Assembly (NCBI GenBank): GCA_028691335.1
Contig: JAQUZK010000007.1
Coordinates: 1 to 18,518 of the forward strand
Source of the DNA: Candidatus Izemoplasmatales bacterium
GTDB lineage: Bacteria > Bacillota_I > Bacilli_A > Izemoplasmatales > Hujiaoplasmataceae
Reading direction: 5' to 3'
Length of the DNA: 18,518 bases
Shown piece by piece: positions 1 through 7,416 of this stretch; the first letter of the stretch is position 1, and the number at the start of each line of letters is the position of its first letter. The notes beneath the pieces are model-generated. The model made no database searches and had not been told where the DNA came from. It worked only from the letters and a program-made list of their open reading frames with translations. The translations under genes and the position numbers were made by a program.

Positions 1-321
1 AAAATGAAAGGTTCTGAAGCTAATGATCCGTATGAAATAAATAATGGTAAAATAAACATTTTATCAAATCACAACGGTGGAATTCTAGGTGGGATTTCTA
101 CTGGTAATCCAATAACCTTAAAACTAAGTGTTAAGCCAACTTCATCTATAGGTTTAAAACAAAGGTCAATTAATTTAAAAACAAAAGAAAATGTGGAATT
201 AGAAATAATTGGAAGACACGATCCGCAAATTGTATCTAGAATAGTTCATGTTGTTAACGCTGTATTAAATTTCGCTATAATGGATTTATATCTATTTGTT
301 AATAAGGACTTAAAAATATGA
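1..321 (+). CDS. aroC: Chorismate synthase, C-terminal part (cut by window start)
   Basis: Chorismate synthase converts 5-enolpyruvylshikimate-3-phosphate to chorismate with reduced FMN, the last common step of aromatic biosynthesis, in the cytosol. About the last 106 codons are present and the frame is open from base 1. Family blocks are clear: KGSEANDPY, then NGGILGGISTGNPI, a KPTSSI segment, and GRHDPQIVSRIVHVVNA before a hydrophobic C-terminus. The ATG at base 4 is an internal methionine, not the start. The TGA stop overlaps the ATG of the aroE-aroK gene (ATGA), so the genes are probably translationally coupled. The end falls where the family normally ends, which supports TGA being a true stop. 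Identification is firm; the N-terminal FMN-binding part lies outside the window. Confidence 0.95.
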   Translation, partial: KMKGSEANDPYEINNGKINILSNHNGGILGGISTGNPITLKLSVKPTSSIGLKQRSINLKTKENVELEIIGRHDPQIVSRIVHVVNAVLNFAIMDLYLFVNKDLKI

Positions 322-1571
322 TGTATGGTTTGTTGGGTAAAAACCTAACTCATAGTTTTTCTAAAGATATTCATAGTTATTTTGGTAATAACAATTATAA
401 TATTTATAATGTTGATAATATCGAAGATTTCTTTAAAAACGAAAAACTCAGCGCTTTCAATGTTACAATTCCTTATAAAAATAAAGTGATTAAGTATTTA
501 GACGTTTTAGATGAAGTAGCTAAAAAAACTCAATCAGTAAATACTGTAGTTTTTAAAGATGATTTATACTATGGATATAACACTGATTACTATGGATTCA
601 TAGCAACTTTAAGTTATTATAACGTTGATGTAAAAAACAAAAAGATAGTGTTGCTTGGAAACGGTTCGGTATCAAACACTATAGTTTTAGCTCTTAATGA
701 ACTTGAAGCATCAAAAATAACTAGACTGTGTAGAACCGTTAAAGAAAAGTATGATGATACTTTTGAAAACTTTTATAATTATCTTGATGCAGATATAATT
801 ATAAATACTACTCCAGTAGGGATGTATCCTAATAATGATAATGAACTTTCTATTAATTTAAGTAGTTTCAGAGAATGTAATGTTGTTATTGATTTAATAT
901 ATAACCCTTTAAGAACCAAACTATTAATTGAAGCAGAAGAATTAGGATGTCAAGCAATTAACGGTTTATATATGCTGATCATGCAAGCTAAAAAAGCACA
1001 TGAACTATTTTTTAACTGTGATTTACCTCTTAGTTTTGCTAATAAAGTATATAAAAAAATCATGAGAAAAACCTATAATATAGTTTTCATCGGTATGCCT
1101 TTAAGTGGTAAAAGTAAGTATGCGAAAATTTTACATGATAAACTAAATAAAAAAATGTATGACACAGACAATGAAATTGAAAAATATATTAATACTACAA
1201 TCTCAGATTTTTTTTCTAAAAATTCAGAAGAAGAATTTAGAATGTTTGAAACAGAAGTTATAAAAATAATACATAAAGAAAAAAACTGCATTATCTCTAC
1301 TGGAGGAGGTGCTGTTTTAAAGAATATTAACATAAGTTTGTTAAAACAAAATGGTGTTATTATTTTTCTTAATAAAGATCCAAAAAAGATTGCTGAAAAA
1401 GAAATTAAAGGGCGTCCTTTAATTAAAAATAGTGAAGATGTATTACGTATAGCTGAAAAAAGGTTACCGCTTTATAAGAAAGCTTGTGACATATCAATTG
1501 ACTTAAAATATGATACAATGTATCATATCAATGAAATCAAGGAGAAAATTGATGAATATTTTAATTATTAA
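318..1571 (+). CDS. aroEK: Fused shikimate dehydrogenase - shikimate kinase
   Basis: One 417-residue chain carries two consecutive shikimate-pathway enzymes. Residues 1 to about 250 are shikimate dehydrogenase (3-dehydroshikimate to shikimate with NADPH): the substrate serines of THSFS near 13-15, catalytic Lys54 in NVTIPYK, Asp90 in NTDYYGF, NTTPVGMYP, and the C-terminal NGLYMLIMQA helix. Residues about 252-417 are shikimate kinase (ATP to shikimate-3-phosphate): Walker A GMPLSGKS at 259-266, the DTD pair at 282-284, Arg308 in EEFRMFE, GGG at 329-331, GRPL, and the lid arginine in RLPLY. The dehydrogenase nucleotide loop reads GNGSVS where GAGGAA/S is usual. There is no internal stop or restart between the halves. 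The ATG overlaps the aroC stop, and the end overlaps aroQ by 20 bases. The symbol is descriptive. Confidence 0.93.
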   Translation: MMYGLLGKNLTHSFSKDIHSYFGNNNYNIYNVDNIEDFFKNEKLSAFNVTIPYKNKVIKYLDVLDEVAKKTQSVNTVVFKDDLYYGYNTDYYGFIATLSYYNVDVKNKKIVLLGNGSVSNTIVLALNELEASKITRLCRTVKEKYDDTFENFYNYLDADIIINTTPVGMYPNNDNELSINLSSFRECNVVIDLIYNPLRTKLLIEAEELGCQAINGLYMLIMQAKKAHELFFNCDLPLSFANKVYKKIMRKTYNIVFIGMPLSGKSKYAKILHDKLNKKMYDTDNEIEKYINTTISDFFSKNSEEEFRMFETEVIKIIHKEKNCIISTGGGAVLKNINISLLKQNGVIIFLNKDPKKIAEKEIKGRPLIKNSEDVLRIAEKRLPLYKKACDISIDLKYDTMYHINEIKEKIDEYFNY

Positions 1572-1986
1572 TGGTCCTAATATAAATTTTTTAGGAGTTA
1601 GAGAACCTGAAGTCTATGGTAAAATGTCCTATACTGATTTAACCGAGTATTTGTATTCATATTGTAGTGAAAAAAATATTTATTCTGAAATTTATCAAAC
1701 AAACCATGAAGGTGAGATAATTGATATAATTCAAAACAAGTATAAAGCTTTTGATGCGCTTATTATTAATCCTGGTGCTTATACTCATTACTCATACGCT
1801 ATTTATGATTGTTTATTAATGATAAATATAAAGAAGATTGAGGTTCATCTTTCAGATATATATAATAGAGAAGATTTTAGAAAAGTTTCTGTAACAAAAA
1901 ATGCTTGTCACAAGCAGTTTTATGGAAAAGGTTTTGAAAGTTATAAAGAAGCTATAGATTATTTATTAGAAGAGGAAGAAAAATGA
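1552..1986 (+). CDS. aroQ: 3-dehydroquinate dehydratase, type II
   Basis: Type II dehydroquinase removes water from 3-dehydroquinate to give 3-dehydroshikimate; the family forms dodecamers. The ATG at 1552 was chosen because AAGGAG at 1539-1544 sits 7 bases upstream and because the family begins exactly at MNILIINGPN; a 14-codon longer reading from 1510 has no such support. The 144 residues match the usual length. Visible motifs are NGPNINFLG, Arg17 and the active-site Tyr22 in REPEVYG, NPGAYTHYS, and the EVHLS segment with the proton-donor histidine. The histidine often found just after that, in NIHAREEFR, is tyrosine here (DIYNREDFR). The TGA stop overlaps the next gene's ATG. Confidence 0.93.
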   Translation: MNILIINGPNINFLGVREPEVYGKMSYTDLTEYLYSYCSEKNIYSEIYQTNHEGEIIDIIQNKYKAFDALIINPGAYTHYSYAIYDCLLMINIKKIEVHLSDIYNREDFRKVSVTKNACHKQFYGKGFESYKEAIDYLLEEEEK

Positions 1987-2999
1987 TAATAAAACTTAAA
2001 AATTCAGTAGAAAATCATCAAATTGAAGAATTAAAAAAACACCTTATAGATAAGGGGTTTGAAATACACGAAAGTTTTGGTAAATCAACTGTTATTCTAG
2101 GTGTTATAGGTGATACAACTACCATTGACGCAAACAGTTTATATGCTTATGAGTATATAGATACTGTTCTTAGAGTCCAAGAGCCCTTTAAGAAAGTAAA
2201 CAGAAAATTTAAGCCTGATGATACTGTTGTAGATGTATCAGGAATTAAGATCGGCGGAAAGAATATCGTTGTTATAGCTGGTCCTTGTGCTGTTGAATCT
2301 AAAGAGCAAATAGAAGAGATTACTCCAATTGTAAAACAAGCTGGAGCTAGCATTTTAAGAGGTGGTGCTTTTAAACCAAGAACAAGTCCATATTCTTTTC
2401 AAGGCCTAGAACATAAAGGATTAGAGATATTAAAAGAAGCAAAAGATAAGTATAAAATGCCGGTAGTTAGTGAAATTATGAGTGTTGATGATATTGATTC
2501 TTTTGTTAAAAACGTTGACTTAATTCAAGTTGGAGCTAGAAATATGCAAAACTTTGCATTGTTAAAAGAACTAGGTAAAATAGATAAGCCTATTTTGTTA
2601 AAAAGAGGAATTTCAAGTACTATCGAAGAATGGTTGATGTCAGCTGAATACATTCTAGCTGGAGGAAATACTAATGTAATTCTTTGTGAAAGAGGAATTA
2701 GAACATATGAAACATCTACTCGTAATACTTTAGATATTTCATCTATTCCTGTAATAAAAAAGTTGACTCACCTCCCTATAATTGTTGATCCATCTCATGC
2801 AGCAGGTAGGTGGGAATATGTTGAATCTTTGTCTTTAGCAGCTATTGCAGCTGGAGCCGATGGTCTTATTATCGAAGTTCATCAAAATCCTGAAATGGCC
2901 CTTAGTGATGGTCAACAATCTTTAAAACCAGAAAAATTTATTAAACTTGTTGAAAAAGCTAAAAAAATTGCTGAAGCAATGAATCGTACATTAATCTAA
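1983..2999 (+). CDS. aroF: 3-deoxy-7-phosphoheptulonate (DAHP) synthase, type I beta with N-terminal regulatory domain
   Basis: DAHP synthase condenses phosphoenolpyruvate with erythrose-4-phosphate, the committed step of the shikimate pathway. Residues about 1-70 form a ferredoxin-like/ACT-like domain like that of the Thermotoga enzyme, where it mediates feedback inhibition by aromatic amino acids; the same control here is inferred. The catalytic barrel follows: VIAGPCAVES with the metal-binding Cys102, GGAFKPRTSPYSFQG, EIMS, QVGARNMQN, LLKRG, ERGIRTYE, the metal histidine in DPSHAAG, and EVH near the end. The length of 338 is normal. It is the last gene of the aro operon and starts in an ATGA overlap with aroQ. 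No chorismate mutase domain is visible. The symbol varies between genomes (aroF, aroG or aroA). Confidence 0.93.
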   Translation: MIIKLKNSVENHQIEELKKHLIDKGFEIHESFGKSTVILGVIGDTTTIDANSLYAYEYIDTVLRVQEPFKKVNRKFKPDDTVVDVSGIKIGGKNIVVIAGPCAVESKEQIEEITPIVKQAGASILRGGAFKPRTSPYSFQGLEHKGLEILKEAKDKYKMPVVSEIMSVDDIDSFVKNVDLIQVGARNMQNFALLKELGKIDKPILLKRGISSTIEEWLMSAEYILAGGNTNVILCERGIRTYETSTRNTLDISSIPVIKKLTHLPIIVDPSHAAGRWEYVESLSLAAIAAGADGLIIEVHQNPEMALSDGQQSLKPEKFIKLVEKAKKIAEAMNRTLI

Positions 3000-3017
3000 G
3001 AATATTGATTAACATAT

Positions 3018-3045
3018 TTGTTTATTTTTAAATTAGTGATATAAT
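3018..3045 (+). promoter_or_regulatory. Promoter of the small membrane protein
   Basis: A TTGTTT -35 element (3018-3023) and a perfect TATAAT -10 (3040-3045) are 16 bases apart. TG one base before the -10 makes it an extended -10 promoter. The start point should lie near 3052, leaving a leader of roughly 16 bases with a purine-rich AGGGGG ribosome site at 3055-3060. Confidence 0.7.
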
Positions 3046-3067
3046 AAAGAAAAAAGGGGGATTTAAA

Positions 3068-3283
3068 ATGAATGATTATGTAAAAATGATTGATGGGCTT
3101 CCATTGATAGTAAAGATTATTTTAGCTTTACCTTTTGCAGATTGGATTGTTTTTGGAATTTACAGAATGGCTAAAGGACATCTAATTGCCGGTATATTAT
3201 GGTTAATCTTAGGTTGGCCACTATTTATTATCGATATCGTTCAATTAGCATTGAATGGAAAAGTTACTTTCTTAGCTGAATAA
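3068..3283 (+). CDS. Small two-helix membrane protein of unknown function
   Basis: I do not recognise a characterised family. The 71-residue product has two hydrophobic segments, about residues 13-31 (IVKIILALPFADWIVFGIY) and 41-61, joined by a short basic link (RMAKGHLI). This suggests a helical hairpin in the cytoplasmic membrane. The arrangement recalls small TM2 or Pmp3/YqaE-type proteins, but the match is only in general shape. The gene has its own extended -10 promoter, a strong AGGGGG ribosome site 7 bases before the ATG, and its own terminator, so it is almost certainly expressed as a single-gene unit. It lies between the convergent aro operon end and the aminotransferase and is probably independent of both. 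Confidence 0.8.
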   Translation: MNDYVKMIDGLPLIVKIILALPFADWIVFGIYRMAKGHLIAGILWLILGWPLFIIDIVQLALNGKVTFLAE

Positions 3284-3294
3284 ATTAATATTAG

Positions 3295-3334
3295 AAAAAA
3301 AACTGTAAGGTCTTTAAACCTTACAGTTTTTATA
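3295..3334. terminator. Bidirectional rho-independent terminator
   Basis: Arms AACTGTAAGGT (3301-3311) and ACCTTACAGTT (3318-3328) give an 11-bp perfect stem with a 6-base loop. A run of A precedes the stem and a run of T follows it, so it can work on both strands. It serves the small membrane protein on the plus strand and the aminotransferase, whose stop is at 3330-3332, on the minus strand. Confidence 0.88.
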
Positions 3335-4562
3335 TATGTTTTTTAATTTTTCTTACAAGTTCTTTGATATCTTGCATAGCTAGTGATGAAATAGCTACTC
3401 TTATAATATCTTGCATTGGTATTACATAGACATGATCATCTACTAAATCTTTAAAAATATTTTTATTTTTTGTAGGAACTGAAATAAAGAATCCTCCACA
3501 ATATGGTAATATTTCTAAATTATTCTTCTCAGCTTCTTCTAAGAAAAGAGTTGCTCTATCTTTTAACATTGTTTTTGCAATTTCTATTTCTTTTTCAAAC
3601 CTAATTTTATTTTCTTGTTTATTAAATATTTTACCTATTATATTAAGTCCTGGTTGAGATACACTTGAAAATCTACCTCTTACAGAATAATCTCCTACTC
3701 TAGTGAAATGATCTACAGTCTCTTGAGTCTTAGATAATCCTATTTGAGCACCTACTCTGAATCCATATAGAGAAAAAGTCTTAGAACCAGAGAAAACTAC
3801 TATTGCAAGAACATCATCATCTAAATCAAGATATGATTCAAAAATTTCTCTTGAGTATTTTGTATCTTTCATTTGATAGTCGATATAAGCAATGTCGTGA
3901 ATTAAAATAACAGGTATATCCATTCTACTTACTTCGTTTAAAACTTGGATAACTTCTTTCCAATCTTGTTTTGTCATACAAAGTCCAGTAGGATTGTTAC
4001 TTGGATCATTTAACAAAACACATAACCTATCTTGTTCTTTAGCTAATTCTAAAGCTTTTTCTTTAAAATCAGCTACATTAAAATGAAAGTTTTCATCATA
4101 CATTAAAAATGTTTTTAGATCTATATTCGCTTCTAAAGCAAAGTTTTGATAAGGAGACCAGTAATAATTAGGAAGAAGTACTTTTTGATTAAAATCATTA
4201 AAATTATAGAATGAATTAGATATAGCTCCACTCCCACCAGTTGTTGGAATAATGCTATATTTAAAATTCTGTTTGATTTTTTCTGCGTTTTCTCCAAAAA
4301 CCCAGTTAAAAACTCCTTCTGTAAAATCTTTTGTTCCTCTTACTGGAGCATAATGGTATGTTTCTGCATCGTTTAGATTATGTAAAACATCATCTACAAC
4401 ATCAAACTTAAAAACATTACCTTCTTCATGATGAAGCATACCTACTGTAGCATCAATAACATCAGAGTATTTCTTTTTAGCTGCTTTAGCTTCTTGAGAA
4501 ATTTGTAAAATATTTGATTCTAGTTTTTTGTATTCAGCATGCTTCCCGACAATTCTTTTCAT
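3330..4562 (-). CDS. PLP-dependent class I aminotransferase (aspartate/aromatic type)
   Basis: A fold-type I aminotransferase that moves an amino group between an amino acid and a 2-oxo acid through pyridoxal phosphate. Visible family features are TTGGSGAISN (cofactor phosphate loop), LNDPSNNPTG with the conserved asparagine, HDIAYIDYQ with the cofactor aspartate and tyrosine, the Schiff-base Lys261 in SGSKTFSLYGFRVGA, and a C-terminal IRVAISS segment holding the carboxylate-binding arginine. The ATG at 4562 is chosen over an in-frame GTG at 4568 because AAGGG lies 7 bases before the ATG but only 1 base before the GTG. It is last in an operon, 14 bases after purA. Aspartate supply to PurA or an aromatic amino acid role beside the aro genes are both plausible; sequence alone does not settle the substrate. 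Confidence 0.88.
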   Translation of the reverse strand: MKRIVGKHAEYKKLESNILQISQEAKAAKKKYSDVIDATVGMLHHEEGNVFKFDVVDDVLHNLNDAETYHYAPVRGTKDFTEGVFNWVFGENAEKIKQNFKYSIIPTTGGSGAISNSFYNFNDFNQKVLLPNYYWSPYQNFALEANIDLKTFLMYDENFHFNVADFKEKALELAKEQDRLCVLLNDPSNNPTGLCMTKQDWKEVIQVLNEVSRMDIPVILIHDIAYIDYQMKDTKYSREIFESYLDLDDDVLAIVVFSGSKTFSLYGFRVGAQIGLSKTQETVDHFTRVGDYSVRGRFSSVSQPGLNIIGKIFNKQENKIRFEKEIEIAKTMLKDRATLFLEEAEKNNLEILPYCGGFFISVPTKNKNIFKDLVDDHVYVIPMQDIIRVAISSLAMQDIKELVRKIKKHI

Positions 4563-4576
4563 ATTCACACCCTTTT

Positions 4577-5860
4577 CTAAAATATATTTTTAAGAGTTAC
4601 TGTCTGTGTGCGATCTGGTCCGACCGATAAGATAGTAACTTTTGTCATCAAAATTTTTTCTATTGTATTTAGATATAATTTACAGTTTTCTGGCAAATCA
4701 TTAATGTTTGTTGTGTGTGTTATATCTTCTTTCCAGCCTGGTAATGTAATGTAGTTTGGTTTACATCTTTGATATTCGTTATAATCGGCTGGAATGTAGT
4801 CTATCTCTTTTCCATCTAAATTGTAACTTACACAAATTTTTAAGTGTTCGATACCTGTCAAAACATCAAGTAATGTCATAGCTAGATGGTTTAATCCGTT
4901 AATCCTTTTAACGTGTTTTAAAACAACCATATCTAACCAACCTATTCTTCTTGGTCTTTTGGTTGTAGTTCCATATTCGTTTCCAACTTCACGAATTTTT
5001 TTAGAAATATCATCCTCAAACTCCGTAGGAAACACTCCAGCTCCAACTCTAGTTGTATATGCTTTAGTAACTCCTACAACGTCAGTAATAGAAAAAGGAT
5101 TTATTCCTGAATTTAACGGTACAGAGGCCGCTGTTGGAGAAGAGGATGTAACATAAGGATATGTTCCATGATCTAAACATAACATACTTCCTTGAGCTCC
5201 TTCAAACAATATGTTTTTGTTTTCATCAATTAACTTATTCAAAAGAACTGAGGTATCCGTTATGTATGGTCTTAATATATTACCTATTGATTTGTATTGA
5301 GTAAATATTTCGTTAAAGTTAAATATTAATTTATTATATGATTTTAGAATTGAATTTGCAAAATTAAGACTTAATTCTAAAGATTTTTTAAAAGATTCTT
5401 CATTAAGTAAATCGGATACTCTTATTCCAATCCTAGCCACTTTATCCATATAAGCAGGTCCGATTCCTTTTTTGGTAGTTCCTACCGCAGAATCTTGTTT
5501 AATTTCTTCGTATAGTTCATCTAACGCTATGTGGTAAGGCATTACTAAATGAGCTCGATTAGAAATATATAATTTATAGTCATTTATCCCTTCTTTTTTT
5601 AGCATATCTAGTTCACTTAACAAAGCTTTAGGATCAATAACCATACCATTTGCCATAATATTAATGATATTTGGATTAAATATTCCAGAAGGAATTAGAT
5701 GTAAGGCAAATTTTCTATTATTGAACTTAATAGTATGTCCTGCGTTATTACCGCCTTGGCTTCTTACAACCACTTCAGCTTTTTCAGCTAAATAATCCGT
5801 AATTTTTCCTTTTCCTTCGTCACCCCATTGGCTACCGATTACAACTACTCTTTTACCCAT
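4577..5860 (-). CDS. purA: Adenylosuccinate synthetase
   Basis: PurA joins IMP and aspartate using GTP to make adenylosuccinate, the first step from IMP to AMP. The start at 5860 gives MGKRVVVIGSQWGDEGKGK, the standard family N-terminus, with GAGGATAA just upstream; an eight-codon longer reading has no support. Catalytic Asp14 and His42 (NNAGHT) match the known active-site pair. Also present are GTTKKGIGPAYMDK, the LFEGAQGS block, YPYVTSSSPTA, GVTKAYTTRVGAG, the GTTTKRPRRIGWLD loop, and a C-terminal SVGPDRTQT segment. The 427 residues are the usual length. It overlaps the upstream FAD dehydrogenase gene by 8 bases and is followed closely by the aminotransferase. It ends with TAG. Confidence 0.97.
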   Translation of the reverse strand: MGKRVVVIGSQWGDEGKGKITDYLAEKAEVVVRSQGGNNAGHTIKFNNRKFALHLIPSGIFNPNIINIMANGMVIDPKALLSELDMLKKEGINDYKLYISNRAHLVMPYHIALDELYEEIKQDSAVGTTKKGIGPAYMDKVARIGIRVSDLLNEESFKKSLELSLNFANSILKSYNKLIFNFNEIFTQYKSIGNILRPYITDTSVLLNKLIDENKNILFEGAQGSMLCLDHGTYPYVTSSSPTAASVPLNSGINPFSITDVVGVTKAYTTRVGAGVFPTEFEDDISKKIREVGNEYGTTTKRPRRIGWLDMVVLKHVKRINGLNHLAMTLLDVLTGIEHLKICVSYNLDGKEIDYIPADYNEYQRCKPNYITLPGWKEDITHTTNINDLPENCKLYLNTIEKILMTKVTILSVGPDRTQTVTLKNIF

Positions 5861-7286
5861 TATTATCCTCTTTTGTTTTGTCAACTATATCTCTAGCTAT
5901 CCATATACCATTGGCACTAGCTTGAGCTAAACCTCTAGTTATTCCAGCTCCATCTCCACCAAAATATAATCCTTTAATTTTTGATTCGAATTTATTGTTA
6001 ACTTCAGGTCTTGCGGAATAAAACTTTGCTTCAACTCCATATAGCAAAGTGTGTTCAGAAGCAACTCCTGGAGTTATGTGATCTAAAGCTTCAATCATTT
6101 CTATAATTGATTTCATAGTTTTATATGGTAAAACTAAACCTAAATCACCTGGTACAGCTTCTTTTAATGTTGGTGTAACAAATCCTTCGCTAATTCTTTT
6201 ATGAGTTGACCTACGCCCTTTTTGAAGGTCTCCAAATCTTTGTAAAATGATTGACCCATTACTAAGCATATTAGCTAATTTCGAGACTCCGTGAGCAAAC
6301 TCATTTGGTTGATTAAATGGTTCAGTAAATCTATGAGATACTAGTAAAGCAAAATTTGTGTTTTTTGAACCATATTTTGAATCACTGTATGCATGTCCAT
6401 TAGCTAACATAGTACCACTATGATTTTCAATAACTACATGTCCACTAGGGTTTGAACAGAAAGTTCTAACAGTTGATCCTACTTGTGTTCTATATATAAA
6501 TTTTCCCTCATAAAGATGTTCATTTATTTCTTCCATTATTTCATTGTTAGTTTCTAATCGCACTCCAATATCTACATGATTTGATTTCATGCTGATGTTG
6601 TGTTCGCTTGCTAACTGACTTAACCAATAAGACCCATCTCTTCCGGGTACAATAACTACATTTTTTGATTCTATTAATTTATCATTTAATAGAACAATTC
6701 CTTTGATTTTATCATTTTCAACAACTATATTTTTTACTTCAGTTTTAAATGCCATATCTATTTTTGTTTTTAAATACTCGTATATGTTTTTTAAAACTTG
6801 AAGGTTAATTTCTGTGCCAAAATGTCTTATTTCTGACCTTAATAATTTTAAGCCTACTGCCAACCCTCTTTTTTCAATATCTTTAACCTTATCAGTATTT
6901 GGATTAGTTAAATTTTTAGGTGCACCAAATTTTAAATTTATGCTATCTGCGTACCTAATCAATTCTAAAATAAGATTTGAATCAAGATACTCATCCATCC
7001 AACCACCGAACTCACTAGTAATATTAAATTTACCATCTGAATAAGCCCCAGCTCCTCCAAATCCGTTAGTTATTGAACAATAAGGAAAACACGAAACAAA
7101 ACCGTTCTTTTGAACGGGACATTTATCTATTTTTTTTTGCATAATAGGACATTTTCTTGTATAGATATCATGTCCTTTATCTAATAAGAGAATTTTTAAA
7201 TTCTCGTTTTTTTCAGCTAATTCATAAGCACACATTACACCTGCTGGACCGGCTCCAACAATAATTACATCATATTTTGTTTCCAT
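5853..7286 (-). CDS. NAD(P)/FAD-dependent dehydrogenase, COG2509 type
   Basis: A 477-residue flavoprotein of the uncharacterised COG2509-like dehydrogenase group; the substrate is not known. The N-terminus has a Rossmann dinucleotide site, VIIVGAGPAGVMCAYEL (GxGxxG at 11-16). The block NGFGGAGAYSDGKFN near 74-88, the VVIVPGRDGSYWL segment, TFCSNPSGHVVIENH with the later NGHAYSD and NFALLV, and the C-terminal GLYFGGDGAGITRGLAQA flavin-binding block are typical. Four cysteines, C46, C56, C66 and C70, precede the GFGGAGA block and might bind metal or act in redox; this is inference. The ATG at 7286 has GGAGA upstream and a promoter near 7313-7341. It heads the operon with purA, which it overlaps by 8 bases. 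Confidence 0.88.
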   Translation of the reverse strand: METKYDVIIVGAGPAGVMCAYELAEKNENLKILLLDKGHDIYTRKCPIMQKKIDKCPVQKNGFVSCFPYCSITNGFGGAGAYSDGKFNITSEFGGWMDEYLDSNLILELIRYADSINLKFGAPKNLTNPNTDKVKDIEKRGLAVGLKLLRSEIRHFGTEINLQVLKNIYEYLKTKIDMAFKTEVKNIVVENDKIKGIVLLNDKLIESKNVVIVPGRDGSYWLSQLASEHNISMKSNHVDIGVRLETNNEIMEEINEHLYEGKFIYRTQVGSTVRTFCSNPSGHVVIENHSGTMLANGHAYSDSKYGSKNTNFALLVSHRFTEPFNQPNEFAHGVSKLANMLSNGSIILQRFGDLQKGRRSTHKRISEGFVTPTLKEAVPGDLGLVLPYKTMKSIIEMIEALDHITPGVASEHTLLYGVEAKFYSARPEVNNKFESKIKGLYFGGDGAGITRGLAQASANGIWIARDIVDKTKEDNNG

Positions 7287-7312
7287 AAAATCTCCTTTTC
7301 AGGCACATTAAA

Positions 7313-7341
7313 ATTTTAACATTTATAATAGTTAAAATCAA
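7313..7341 (-). promoter_or_regulatory. Promoter of the FAD dehydrogenase - purA - aminotransferase operon
   Basis: Read on the minus strand, TTGATT (7341-7336) and TAAAAT (7318-7313) are separated by 17 bases, about 27 bases before the ATG at 7286. GGAGA precedes the start codon. Other AT-rich hexamers nearby make the exact -10 uncertain. Confidence 0.5.
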
Positions 7342-7370
7342 CAGAATAAATAAATATGTTTTTATTGAAA

Positions 7371-7402
7371 AATAAAAAAAAGTGATGTTTTTCAACATCA
7401 CT
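7371..7402 (-). terminator. Rho-independent terminator of dnaN
   Basis: Arms AGTGATGTT (7381-7389) and AACATCACT (7394-7402) form a perfect 9-bp stem with a 4-base loop. On the minus strand the stem is followed by a T-rich run, 15 bases beyond the dnaN stop codon. Confidence 0.85.
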
Positions 7403-7416
7403 AGAAAAGTTATATT

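Noticed and set aside
1073..1333. Minus-strand open frame inside the shikimate kinase domain.
   Set aside because: It is antisense to conserved coding sequence, with no start signals and no family resemblance.
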